From Diadophis punctatus similis (Eukaryota; Chordata; Lepidosauria; Squamata; Dipsadidae), in NCBI GenBank assembly GCA_023053685.1, contig JALIGW010000001.1:154463466-154527465 (forward strand): 64,000 bases of DNA, given 5' to 3'. Every line of letters starts with the position of its first letter. Positions within the stretch are counted from its first letter, which is position 1. Of the stretch, positions 22,881-34,540 are shown piece after piece. The translations under genes were made by a program, and so were the position numbers. The notes under the pieces were generated by a model. It worked only from the letters and a program-made list of their open reading frames with translations, did no database searches and had not been told where the DNA came from.

Positions 22881-25100
22881 TCTTCCTTCCTGTAGCTTCT
22901 TTGCAATCCAATTTATTCTTAAATAAAGTACTAATATTGGCACATGAAAAGTAGATCATGGATATAGTAAAAACTTCAGAAAGGGAATTTTCCATAGACC
23001 TGAAGCTGATTGGAGTATTTTGTACATTTTTAGATCTGTGTACGCCTCAACAGTTATTCAGGAAGAACCCCAAGCCTTGCACAACCACCTTCATGAAAGC
23101 AGCCTGAGGTTTTCAGACTTTGCATAAGCCTGAAACTGTGATGGCTGCTTTAAGGAGGTGATGTGTAAAGTTAATGCAAATCTTAATTCAGCCACAGTTT
23201 TTGAAATTTATGCAGAACCCTGAAAAAAAAAAGAAATAGTGATTTTATAGGTTATGCTAAATCAAAAAGTTTTCTTACAAATTCTGTTTACAACATGGAC
23301 AGTCCTAATGGTTACTAGTTTTTGTGCTTATTTAGGTGGAGATCCAATACTGCAAACTTCTTTGTCTTGCAAATGCCAAATACCATTCAATATGAAGATC
23401 CTTGCAAGCACACTTTACCTCTAACTCTGGTTTACATTTTTAACCTTCTTATTTGACTTTTACTGTCTTTTAAGGTTTGCACAAATCTATATTAAGGGCT
23501 TTCCTAAAGGTCACCAGCCCATGGTAATGACATGCAAGTAGAGTTCTGTCAATGGCATATCACAAATATTCATTGATTTCTACCCATTTAATTGGGCTGG
23601 GATCCTAATGTGTATACTTCATGAATCCAGCCGGAGAGCATGTGTGTGACTAAATGCAACTGCAATTAATATAAACAGCAAAAATAAACTAGGAGGTTAC
23701 TTAGAAGAGTGAAGTCAGGGGCAGTATATTTTAGAACTTCAAAAAGTATTGAGTAGCACAGAGTAATCTTAAAATGGACACTGTTGAATAATATTTTGTG
23801 GAAGGGGGAGCATTTGGCACATATCTCTCTGGAATTATTAATTGCCCTGGGGAGTTTGTTGTATCTAATTATCTTTATGACAGAAAATTAAAACAAATTG
23901 CTGCTTTTTCCTTTCAGAAACCTGATTGAAATTAATTGGTTTAGGTATACTTAATAAGGATATGTACAATTTGGTTTCTTCATCATTTAGAAAACTGTCT
24001 GATGAAACAGTGATAACTATATCCATCATTAAGTTGGGGGGGGACTTGCTATTACTCCTATAAATTGAATGTGATAATTTGGTTATGTCCGACTGAAATG
24101 AAGAAGGCCTATTATGAAAAAGAGACTTGGAATGATTGGAAGGGGAACACTGAGCATTTTTCCAACGTGTACTTTGCCCCTACTTTTATTCTACCTATTG
24201 GATATATTTGGCATCTTACAATCCAGAGTCTCTTCAAGAGCCATGGCTGAAATACTCTTGATCACAGCTATCCCAACATTGGTGGTGGTGCTAGATAGGA
24301 ATCATTGTCTTGCAAAAGCTTCTTAATATGAATACTACACAGTGTGATCATTATGTATCATTACATCTTTGAATTCACTGTTTTATGATCTCCCTTCCCA
24401 TATAGGTCTCTTCTATATTTCCTCACTTTAGTTTTATTCCAAACAATTTCATCAGTTTTATTTTTAATTTGATGAAGCTTCTTTTCATCCACCAGCATTT
24501 CTTTCATTAAGCCAGTTCTGCAATTACTCTCCCTTTTTTAATCTTATCCATTCCTTGGTCTCTCTTACTACATTCTCTGGAATTATCCTTTTCTACCATT
24601 ACATATTATACAATGTCTTGCAATTGCTATCTTATTTTTTGTATTTTTCTCATCTACAATCTTTTACTTCAACATCACAAAAAGCATCCTTTTTCATACT
24701 TCCCATTAGTGTAATCCATATATTTCATCGATTAGAATTCGATTCATGCTGTTCCATCACATCTTTTTTTCTAATATCTATTTTCCATTCATTTTAGACT
24801 TACTTAAAGATGTTTAGCAAGAGAGGCTGTAGGTCACCAGCCTTAGTCAAATCTGTGCCACGTGCAAAAAAAATCTGCAATGATAGGGAGAACACTGGTC
24901 ACTTAGGGACATTTTGGCCAATATGCTATAAATACACTATGCTGTGCAAGTAGAATAAGAGTATTTCCTGCGGAAATAAGATTGCCCCCCCCCCACTTTG
25001 ACACTCCTTTGAAAGGCCCTGAAGACATGGTTCTGCCAGTGGGTCTGGGGAACCACAGGGTCATATGGAGCCCATTAAGTGGTTGATCTGAATGTTGTCA
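22881..25100. other. AT-rich non-coding stretch
   Basis: No repeat ends or exons were recognised. The segment 24360-24800 is strongly T/C-rich on the plus strand, and its 80-codon frame (24555-24797) reflects that composition. Confidence 0.45.
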
Positions 25101-25139
25101 TCAGGAAGCTGGGGCTTTAATTGGTTTTGGTATTGGGGT

Positions 25140-25172
25140 GTTATTCTGTAAGCCACCCAAAGTCACTAGGAT

Positions 25173-25256
<84 letters not shown>

Positions 25257-25287
25257 GATAGATTGATTGATTGATTGATTGATTGAT
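25140..25287. repeat. (GATA)n-(GATT)n microsatellite at the end of a dispersed repeat
   Basis: TAAGCCACCCAAAGTCACTA (25149-25168) resembles the 3' end of a common reptile repeat. It leads directly into about 20 GATA units (25178-25258) and then about seven GATT units to 25287. This suggests the array grew from the tail of a retroelement. Confidence 0.8.
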
Positions 25288-25520
25288 TTTGATTTCCTTC
25301 TTGGAACTAGGCATACAGCTTTATCTCTGCATTAAGAGAATTAGAATTTTGAAAGCACCAAAATGTGCTTTCTGGAGAGGCATGGAGAGGCATGGCAAAC
25401 TGAAGATGGCCCTGCAAAATAGAGCCAACAACTGTGACTAGTTGACTAAGACAAGCAATCAGTGAATAGATTGCTACCTTGGATCTTCTCTGGATTAGCG
25501 GAACATGGATAAATTTCCAC
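25288..25520. other. Short unassigned stretch
   Basis: A 13-bp tandem, AGAGGCATGGAGA, lies at about 25375-25396. Nothing else was seen. Confidence 0.45.
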
Positions 25521-25528
25521 ATATGTTC

Positions 25529-25863
25529 CAGGGGTGGGTTCTACGTACCTTCCCTACCGGAAGTGCAGAAGTGCACATTTTGCGTGCGCGCGTGAGCAAA
25601 GCAAGCCCCTGTCACATCGCGAAGTGAGCCCACATCGTGAAGTAAGCCCCCATCACGTCATGCAAATGACCCTCTGCGCATGCACAGAAGCCTCTGCGAA
25701 TGCACAGAGAGTTCTTTGCAAGCCGATTTCACGGAGCGGCGACCGGAGAACCTATTCAGTGGCGTGGCCAGCCAGCCATCGCTGCCAGTTCGGCGAGCAA
25801 GGGCAAATTTCCACTACCGGTACAGGACTGGCACCGGTCCGAACTTGCAGCAACCCACCACTG
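25529..25863. mobile_element. hAT-like MITE, family C (335-bp copy)
   Basis: It starts CAGGGGTGGGTTCTACG and ends GCAACCCACCACTG. The flanks ATATGTTC (25521-25528) and ATATGCTA (25864-25871) match at 6 of 8 bases. TGCGCATGCACA lies at 25675-25686. A 121-codon frame spans most of the element and is not a gene. Confidence 0.88.
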
Positions 25864-26040
25864 ATATGCTACAAAAGGCTGCTCCTTGCGAGGAGATAGC
25901 AGGACAGTGATTTTCTGCACATTTGAGTGCCAGCAGATGGTTCAGATTTTTAAAGAATACTAAATTTGCAAGCCTCGCTTTCTAATTACTTTCAGATATT
26001 GCTCATTAACTCCCCCCCCCCATTCAGTGGTATGTGATTC

Positions 26041-26228
26041 TCAGGGACCACCTGGACAGTCCTTGCAGTTTTCTTGGCAAGGATTTTCAGAAATAGTTTG
26101 CATGGTCTCCTTTCTAGGTCTGTGAGAAAGTGACTTGCCCAAGGCCACTCAACTTCATACCTAACGTGGGACTAGAACCTATGGTCTCCCAGTTTCTGAT
26201 GCCTTAACCACTACACCAACCTGACTCT
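26041..26228 (-). mobile_element. Sauria/Squam-type SINE, minus orientation
   Basis: On the minus strand the head reads GGTGTAGTGGTTAAGGCATC, then GTTCTAGTCCCACG (B box). The 3' side reads CTTGCCAAGAAAACTGCAAG, the BovB-like tail seen in the copies at 17251 and 57629. The A and B boxes are among the best preserved in the window. Confidence 0.8.
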
Positions 26229-26250
26229 TCTGCACTACATCAAACCGAGT

Positions 26251-26390
26251 CATTACTTATAAGCTATTCGAAATTCTTCATTACTTCTAAGCTATTCGAG
26301 ATTCTTCATTACTTCTAAGCTATTCGAGATTCTTCATTACTTCTAAGCTATTCGAGATTCTTCATTACTTCTAAGCTATTCAAGATTCTT
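26251..26390. repeat. 28-bp minisatellite, five units
   Basis: Five consecutive 28-bp units contain CATTACTTCTAAGCTATTCG followed by AGATTCTT. The first and last units carry one or two changes each. The repeat starts shortly after the SINE at 26041-26228. Confidence 0.95.
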
Positions 26391-26467
26391 TGGAATGACA
26401 GTTCTGAAAACACTGGGTAGCCCTGCCTTCAATCCTGAACAAAAAAAAGTTAAGCAGAAGCATAAGA

Positions 26468-26870
<403 letters not shown>

Positions 26871-29800
26871 ATTATAAAGAAGTTGACATAGACCAAAAAA
26901 CTAAATAAGATTTTTATGTTAGAAAGTTATAAACACACTAAGGGTCCAGATAAAAGTGAAAAATTAAAACTTTTACAATAAGAATTTGGAATTAATTATA
27001 ACAGTGTTTTTCATAGGAAATCAATTTTATTTTGGTTTTTATAAGACATAATAAAAATAAGCAGTTTAATGAGTTAAAAAACTGAATACTACAGGAACTA
27101 TACTGTTATAATCAAAATTCATAATAAAGATTGTATACATCTATACAGAAAGCACCATAATATATGAGTCTTTGTTGTCTAGATTGGAAGACTGTTATAC
27201 AAGACAGGAAGCTATTGTATGTTAGATTATTGATGTAGCTGATGCCTATCAATATTTTTATTCTTTTCATCTGTGAATCTACAGAGAATATATTTGATTT
27301 ATATGCTTTGGCTAGGAACCATCTCCATCAGCAGTTTTTCTACCTGGCTATTTCATTTTGTAATACTTGGCATTGAATCATTTTATTTTATTTTTTCCTT
27401 TCCCAACCTTATCTTCAATGGCCATTTTTTAAATTGTGTCTATTAGATCATAAATGCTTGTGTTAGATTTTAAACTTCCTTGAATGTATAATGAAAAAGT
27501 TAGTATGGAAATTTAATAAATAAATAAACTGGCTATAATCAAATATCATTTTGAAGCATATGGCACACTCTTCACACTTTAACTATTGGTCTATCAAGCA
27601 CAATATCAACCTCACTGACTGGCATTAGCCTCCATAGTTTGTTTTATTTATCAAACTATGATATAACAATTTTAACTCTTTCCTGTTTAAAAGAAAGCCC
27701 AGAGTGAATTTAATCCAGAGGGTTTTTTCAATTTTACTTTGAGATGTCAAGATTGAAATTACTCCTTCCCCCCATAACCGTCAGTTTGTCCAACTTTTGT
27801 AGTTATTGTGAGTGTGATTTAGACATCCAGGAGTTACAGTTACAAAGCCATCTAGAGTTCCAGCAAATGATCTTAGATCATCCCAGAATTTTACTGACTT
27901 AAGTATAAACATAGCACACTTCTAGAATATGTAGTGATCTTGGCATTTGGACATAGGATTGTAGCACATCTTGAATTAACACATACACACACACACACAC
28001 AAAACCTTCTCTCCAAAATTGTTCAGAATTATAGAAATGCTGTTCGTTTTGTAAAGTTTTTAGGGGCTCAAGTGCTCTGAGAGTTAACTGGAGATCAGAA
28101 CAGTTGAATGCAAAGGGATTCATATGGATTTGAACAGTCTGTAAATATTGTTAAATGAATAAATTTCATGTGGAAAAACATACAATTGAAAGAAGTGTAT
28201 TTCGTTTCAGTCATTATTTGGTAGATTGTCTCACCTTTGAACATGTCTGTTACTTTCTGGGATGCATATTTTTTTGGCCGTTGTTCAAATGTCCTCTCTA
28301 AGCAGGTGTTCTGGATAGTTTAGAAGCTTAATAATTTCATAAAGTCTTTGGTAGAACCTTGTTCCTCCATAGCTTTTATCTCTTTTTACAGCTAATATGG
28401 TAACTGCTTGCTACACAACCAGGTGTGCTCTCTCAAATAGCAGCGGGCACTCTTTAATTTAAAGAGGATTATGCTTATTTAAAAAAGACACACAAAAGGT
28501 ACCAGAATGCAAATCCTAGGTAACCGTAGAATTACTGTAACTGTACATATGTTGATTAAAGGTGGGGTTGATTGGGATTCAACTTTCCAAAACTTTTTTA
28601 AAAATAATTTTGAATTTTAAGAACAACAGAATTGTGTTTTCTGAGGAAAAAAATCCTCTCAAGGTTTTATCTGAGCATTTGCCTCTCTCCTCATCCTCCA
28701 CATTAGCCCAAATTTTATTATTAAAAAATATCAGGTTACCCATATATGCAATTTCAGAATAAGATTTCATGGGACATACTTTTAAATGAACATGTCAAAA
28801 GCAAGAAGATGGGGCTGAAGTTTTTTTTACAAATTATTATTAAATAAGATGAGCAATGCTAGGAGACTCCAGGAAGAAGGCCTTCATCTGCATTGTGCTA
28901 AGGCCTATTCCTGGATGTGACACTTGCCCTCCCTATCCTGCTTCCAGTACATGTAACAGTCTCTCCTTGCCTCTACTCACAAGAAAGAAGGAGCAACCTG
29001 AGGATAATCCCAGTGGCTTACTATGACCATCCATATTGCTCAATTACTTTCCATTGTTTGGAATGTAGACAGGATCAGGAAGAACAATTGGAAAAGCTCC
29101 TTAAGCAAATGAAGAACTCAGCATGCAGCCTGAAAACTTGGGTTTTATAAGATCCCCCTTTAAGAGCATTTTAAATTATTTGTCATTAGCAGAGTAATTA
29201 CTAAAGTGGGGGGAAAAGATACCCCCAAATGCTGATAATAAAATAAGTTCCAATCAATATTTCCAGGTTATTCTGTTACTTTACTAAAATTTAGACTGTT
29301 TGCAGTTATTTATTGATGCTTATGTTTAAAGAATTAATACTTGAAATGTAAGGTTAATGTTATTTTAAGTTAATAATAGTATGTTTTTAAGCCATTTAGA
29401 TACTATAAATCTAAATTAAATATGTTTTGTAGAGAAAAAAAACTAAGAAATTTTAGAAACTTTCCCTTATATGAATATTATACTTGGGGGTGTCTTTCAT
29501 TGATGTTAATGCTTTTGATTTATTTTCCAAGCTCATCTTCATTTTTTTAAAAAAATCAATGTATACATCAACAAAGAAAGAACCCCATAGAACTTTGTTT
29601 AATCTTAATTGGCTTTTAAAATAAATCAGTTTTTAATTTTCCAACTGAGATTATTGAAATCTTCCTACTACTTCACAGCTTTATGTGACAGTGAACAAGC
29701 AGCAAATACTTCAGGAAAAGCCCAGGAGAGTCAGTTTAATGCGTACAACCACCAAAAGCTTTGAGGAGACAAATAAGGTCCAATAAAAGCTTAAGACATA

Positions 29801-30018
29801 AATTCTAGCGGCTAATACATGTAATCAACAGTTTCCAAACATCCCCTGATTGCTACAGAATAAAAGTTTTTGTAGCATATTTTTTAAAAAACTGCATTAT
29901 TACAAATTACTTTTTGTAGTGTTTGTAATGTTATTTTATACAAACACAAGGGAAGCTTATGATTGGTACCCATCTGGTAATATGCATTATGTATACTGAG
30001 AATTTCTTCCCTGTGTCT
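26871..30018. other. AT-rich non-coding stretch, nothing recognised
   Basis: Frames of 60-77 codons (for example 28917-29150 plus) lack recognisable domains. A short (CA)n lies at 27983-28001. Confidence 0.45.
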
Positions 30019-30026
30019 CTCTAGAT

Positions 30027-30159
30027 CAGGGGTGTAAAACTGGCGGCCTGAAGGCCGGATTCATCACACACAGGCCACACCCACCCCAGCTCCGCAAATG
30101 GGAAAAATGTCATGAAACTTTGTGACAGCAACATGATGCGGCGAGTTTGTGTACCTGTG
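30027..30159. mobile_element. hAT-like MITE, family E (copy 1)
   Basis: It starts CAGGGGTGTAAAACTGGCGG and ends GCGAGTTTGTGTACCTGTG, an eroded inverted repeat. An exact 8-bp duplication, CTCTAGAT, flanks it (30019-30026 and 30160-30167). The second family member is at 60187-60320. Confidence 0.9.
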
Positions 30160-30373
30160 CTCTAGATTCATATCAGTGCAATAAGCATGAATATTTCAAA
30201 ATCTGACAAATATATTTTGAAAAAGCTAATTTGATCATACAGCTTTTGACCTTTACACCGAGGGAGTAAAGAGACATTTTGAAAAAATTGAATTTGATTT
30301 GCTTGAGAATCACTGAGAACCATCACTATGTTCATATGTTATCAGAGCTTAGTGCCAACCAATCAAGAAAACT

Positions 30374-31839
30374 GTATATTTGTATTTGTATTTGTATTTG
30401 TTTATTTGTCAAGCATATATGATTATAAGCAAAGTACAGTAAAACATGATTGAATATATATGTAATATTACAAGCATGAATAAGAGTAAAAGAGGTATGA
30501 ATATATGGGTACATTAGGACAGGAACGGTAGGCACGATTGTGCGCTTATGCACGCCCCTTACTGACCTCTTAGGAATGGGGTGAGGTCAATGGTAGATAA
30601 TAAGAGGTTGAAGTTTTTGGGGTTTGGGGAAGAAACTACTGAGTCAGGTAAAGTGTTCCAGGCGTTGACAACTCTGTTGTTGAAGTCGAATTTTTTGCAA
30701 TCAAGTCTGGAGCGGTTTACATTAAGTTTGTATCTATTATGAGCTCGTGTATTATTGCGGTTGAAGCTGAAATAGTCATTAACAGGTAGGACATTGAGGC
30801 GGATAATTTTGTGAGCTACACTTAGGTCAGATCGAAGGCGGCGGAGTTCTAAATTTTGAAGTCCCAAAATTTCAAGTCTGGTTTCATAAGGAATTCTGTT
30901 GTGAACAGAGGAATGTAATACTCTTCTTGTGAAGTATCGCTGGACATTCTCAATTGTGTTAATGTCTGATATGTAGTGTGGGTTCCAGACTGATGAGCTG
31001 TATTCAAGGATCGGTCTAGCAAATGTTTTGTATGCTCTGGTTAAGAGTACAATGTTACCAGAGAAGAAGCTGCGCAAGATTAGGTTAACCACCCTTAATG
31101 CCTTCTTTACTATGTAGTTGCAGTGGGCTCTGGCACTTAGATCGTTAGAGATGAGTACTCCGAGGTCCTTTACTGAATGAGGATCATCATCAAAGTCATG
31201 ATCATTAAGTTTGTATTTGGTGTTTTGATTATTTTTGCCAATGTGTAAAACTGAGCATTTGTTGAAAGAGATTGGTGGTTGCCACTTGTTTGACCATTCA
31301 GAAATTTAGTTAAGGTCTTTTTGAAGGGTTGTAGTATTGTCTGTGGTGTTGAAAAGTTTTACGTCATCTGCGAAGAGGACGCAGTTGCTTTGTATAATAT
31401 CACAAATGTCATTTATGTAAAGAATGAAGAGAGTAGGTCCTAAAACGCTTTCTTGGGGAACACCGCTGTTAACAGGTACAGGGTTTGATAGAGATGATCC
31501 TATTTTAACCACTTATTGTCTGTTTGACAGGAATGCAGTTATCCATTTATGTAGAGGGCCAGAGATGCCATAAGATTTTAGTTTTAGGAGTAGTTTGTCG
31601 TGTACTACGGAGTCAAAGGCTTTACAAAAGTCTATGTAGATTGCATCTATTGCTTTGCCCTGGTCGAGTTTTGTAGTCGATATGTTTTTACAATGTAGAA
31701 GTTGTAGGTTGCAGAATAACATTTTTCTGAAACCAAATTGTTTTTGAGAGAGTAGGTTGTTTGTCTCTAAGTGGAGGGTAATGGATTGGTTGATGATTGA
31801 TTCCATGACTCTGCAGGTGGCGCAACATAAGGAGATTGG
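30374..31839 (-). mobile_element. CR1-clade LINE, 5'-truncated, with (ACAAAT)n tail
   Basis: It runs on the minus strand from a truncated 5' end near 31839, where the in-frame sequence starts at PISLCC, to a 3' tail of ACAAAT/ATACAAA repeats (30374-30408). About 1.47 kb is retained: the last two thirds of the reverse transcriptase domain, the C-terminal region and a 3' UTR of about 150 bp. I could not find a clear target duplication. Low decay suggests a fairly recent insertion. Confidence 0.85.
30559..31839 (-). pseudogene. CR1-clade reverse transcriptase, C-terminal two thirds
   Basis: This is the partial ORF2 polymerase of the LINE, which would reverse-transcribe its own RNA at the target site. 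In order on the minus strand are QFGFR, then DFCKAFDSVVHDKLLLKL around the first catalytic Asp. SGVPQESVLGPTLFILYIND follows, then the catalytic LFADDVKLF. The thumb and C-terminal region has FARPILEYSSSVWNP and RVLHSSVHNRIPYETRLEIL. The frame is continuous from 31839 to 30559 except for two nonsense codons, TAA at 31513-31515 and TAA at 31306-31308. No frameshift was found. The endonuclease domain is missing, so the copy cannot be autonomous. Confidence 0.88.
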
Positions 31840-32042
31840 TCAATATTACTTTTGTTGTACAGTTAGAGTAATAGAATATTTCAAGTCTGGATATACTTCC
31901 CCTTTCCTTTCCTTTTCCCCCTAGTTACATGACAACCAGGAATGATCTTGTCTGAAACTTTTTCTCAGGTTACATTTCTGCCCGGGATTGAGCCCTTTTT
32001 ATCTGACCATTGCCTTGATAGCAGCTAGTCCTCCAGTCCCTC
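31840..32042. other. Short stretch between two LINE insertions
   Basis: It contains AGGAATGATCTTGTCTG and other unique sequence. No feature was recognised. Confidence 0.4.
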
Positions 32043-32060
32043 AAGACTATTCCCCATGCC

Positions 32061-32391
32061 TGAATTTAAGAGATTAAATTTACAATATAAATGGGAAGCA
32101 CCAGTTGGAGTAGCAGTGAAATTTTCTGGAAAAAGATACCGGCTCAACACGATAAAAAAAGCTACTGAATTTTATGTCAATGTTCTAAAGGCTGATATAT
32201 CCAAGATTCCAGAAGAAGGGTGTATGAAAATAAAAGAGGAGGAGGAGGGGAAGCCACCTTCGATGGATCAAAAAGAAATAGACTCAAAAATCCAAAAGGA
32301 GTGCCTGAATCAGATAGCTGGGGAAAAGGAGATGGAGGTTTGGGAGCAGACGGGAGACGACTTGACAAATTTGAATTTATTGAACTATTAA
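32061..32391 (+). pseudogene. L1 ORF1-like C-terminal fragment
   Basis: The open frame is about 110 codons. The motif LQYKWEAPVGVAVKFSGKRY followed by RLNTIKKATEFYVNVL has the layout of the L1 ORF1 C-terminal domain, which takes part in RNA binding. A charged Glu/Lys-rich tail follows. The first ATG (32056) lies in the target duplication, so the true start is lost and the fragment is 5'-truncated. A second frame (to 32423) reads DKFEFIELLKDELSRYKTM, which may be the original C-terminus after a frameshift. No ORF2 follows before the 3' UTR. I am moderately sure of the ORF1 assignment. Confidence 0.5.
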
Positions 32392-33180
32392 AAGATGAAC
32401 TATCAAGATACAAAACGATGTGATGTTGAAATATATTGGTTGGATAGAGACTAATATGATTGTATTTTATCTTTTCCCTATCTAATGATTACTTATGCAA
32501 TATTTAGTTAAGTTTTATATAATTTTGAGGTTATTTTTAATGTTGATAATATTAGATATATATAGTTTGTTGAAGATTTGTTTATTGTTTATTCTTCTTT
32601 TATTTTCTTTTTTTGTTTATTGAAGTTAATGATGAAATTTAATATTTGATGATTACTTATGTAACATTTAGTTAAGTTTTATCTTAGAGGTTATTTCTAA
32701 TGTCATTAATATTAGTTTAAGATTTGTGTATTTTATATTTAGTTATTACTTATGTAACATTTACCTTGTATAAGATAGAGGACTGAAGGGAGGAGGTAGG
32801 AGGTTTGTTTGTTTGTAGTGTTAAAGAGTTTTCTCTTTCTTTCTTTCTTTTTTTTTATTCTCTTTCTTTTTTTTCTCTCTCTTTTTTGTATCTTTACTAT
32901 TGTATACAAATGCGATATATTAGTACTGTATAGTTTGGAGTTGAAGCTTTTTTAAAAATAGTGTTCTTTTTTTCCTTTTTCCTTTTTCTTTTTATTAACA
33001 ATTTAAACTTATTATTATGCCCTGTATTATCTCTGGGAAGTCCGGGGGGGGGGAGGTGGGGAGGGAAGGGGGTGGGTCTGGGGGGGGGAAACAAAAATGT
33101 TTGTACTTTGGATTTAATATTTTGTTACCACTTATGTAAGTTTGTACTAATAAAACTTTTTTGAGAAAAAAAAAAAAAAA
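32061..33180 (+). mobile_element. L1-type insertion, 1.1 kb, poly(A), 17-bp target duplication
   Basis: The target duplication AGACTATTCCCCATGCC lies at 32044-32060 and again at 33181-33197. The element ends with AATAAA (33149-33154) and about 16 A. The 3' UTR holds a long G-rich tract (about 33042-33088), a feature of L1 3' UTRs. It also holds a diverged duplication containing GATTACTTATG and ATTTAGTTAAGTTTTAT (near 32486 and 32646), with a third partial copy near 32740. The 5' end carries a short coding remnant. The exact duplication and intact tail point to a young insertion. Confidence 0.9.
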
Positions 33181-33203
33181 AGACTATTCCCCATGCCGTC
33201 TAC

Positions 33204-33508
33204 CAGAGGTGTGTTTCTCCCAGTTCAGACCAGTTCTATAGAACCGGTAGTAACTTGGCGGCCTGGATTGCTGGACCCAGGCCTGCCACGCCCCCAAGCC
33301 AGTTCTCTTGCCAGCATCATGGGCATTGCCATCTTGTTTTTTGCTTCTGCACATGCGCAGAAGCTTTTTTTTTTAAGTACTGCGCATGCGCAGAGGGTCA
33401 TTTCCAGGAAGTGACGCACGCGAGTGAAGCAAGCAAAGCGAAGCATGCAAAACATGCACTTCTGTTGCGATACGAACTGATGGGGAAGGTAATTAGAACC
33501 CACCCCTG
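33204..33508. mobile_element. hAT-like MITE, family C (305-bp copy)
   Basis: It starts CAGAGGTGTGTTTCTCCC and ends TTAGAACCCACCCCTG. The flanks CCGTCTAC (33196-33203) and CCCTCTAC (33509-33516) match at 7 of 8 bases. It carries the exact palindrome TGCGCATGCGCA at 33381-33392. The insertion lies just outside the right target duplication of the L1. Confidence 0.9.
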
Positions 33509-33516
33509 CCCTCTAC

Positions 33517-34540
33517 CTGTTTGTGTTAACTGGTTTCCACTAAACCAGTTAATGAAAGTAGGAATTTGTAGATGCAGGAGGTGAAACTAGATCTGAGAAG
33601 AACAGCCACGTGTCAGAACATAGCCTGGAATTCAAAGGCAGTTTCTATTTTATCCATCTCCGACTTGACGGACAATTCTCAATTATCGGTTATAGCAGCT
33701 AAGAATTGGGGAATTGGGCTCCCAGCATCTGGAAAAGGCTGAATTAATATCTGAGAACTATTAGAAAAGCAACCAAGCAAGGGGTTTTGTAATTCTTGTA
33801 ACAATTAGCAGTCACCACATTACACTCTTCCTGTTGTGTTATTTAGTATATATGGTTTTGTCAAAATTATTGTATACATTTGTATACAAAAATTGTATAC
33901 ATTTGTCCTAAGGTGCATGCATAGGTTTTTCATTTCCAATGTTATAAACCAATATTAAATTATTTTTAAATATTATTTAAATGTTTTTTTTAGCAGTTTC
34001 TTAGAACATCATGTCTGGGTTGAAGAATTCTGTATGGCCACTACATGGCAGCAAAGAGTTAGGATTTTTTTGGACTTCGTTTTTCTTGCTATCTAAAGAT
34101 CATCTGGAGTTTTGGTGTAGTAGCCTCTGTTTTATTTAAGGCTTTAAAATGCTTGGCTTGTTTCTTCCATAAAAAATGAGACAAACATTTGCTTGAACCT
34201 TGAAGACATTTATTTATAGGCAAGATGGTAAATTAAAGAATAAACTGTATTGGATAATCAATATAATATACCTTTCTCCTGTTATTTATGACAACTCTTG
34301 TCTTGAGTTTTGATCATACCAAGTTCTATCAAAATCTCAATTACTATAATTGATTTTTCCCTTTACATTTAACATCCATCCAAAATTGCTTAGGAAATTT
34401 TGCCAAACATCCCTTCCCCATCTTTAGCATACATACTGAAAATATTTATTTGGTTTTCTATAGATTGCCACCAATGTTTTTATATTCTTCTATACTAAAG
34501 TGTACCTTTTAAATGCACTTACTCACCATTATCTTTTCAG
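33517..34540. other. AT-rich non-coding stretch, nothing recognised
   Basis: A short direct repeat of TTGTATACATTTGT lies near 33870-33906. No gene was seen. Confidence 0.45.

Noticed and set aside
25529..25899. 121-codon frame in a CpG-rich segment that might suggest a promoter/first exon
   Set aside because: The GC-rich segment is a family C MITE with matching inverted ends.
26251..26390. Possible CRISPR-like array
   Set aside because: The units are directly tandem with no unique spacers, and the genome is a vertebrate.
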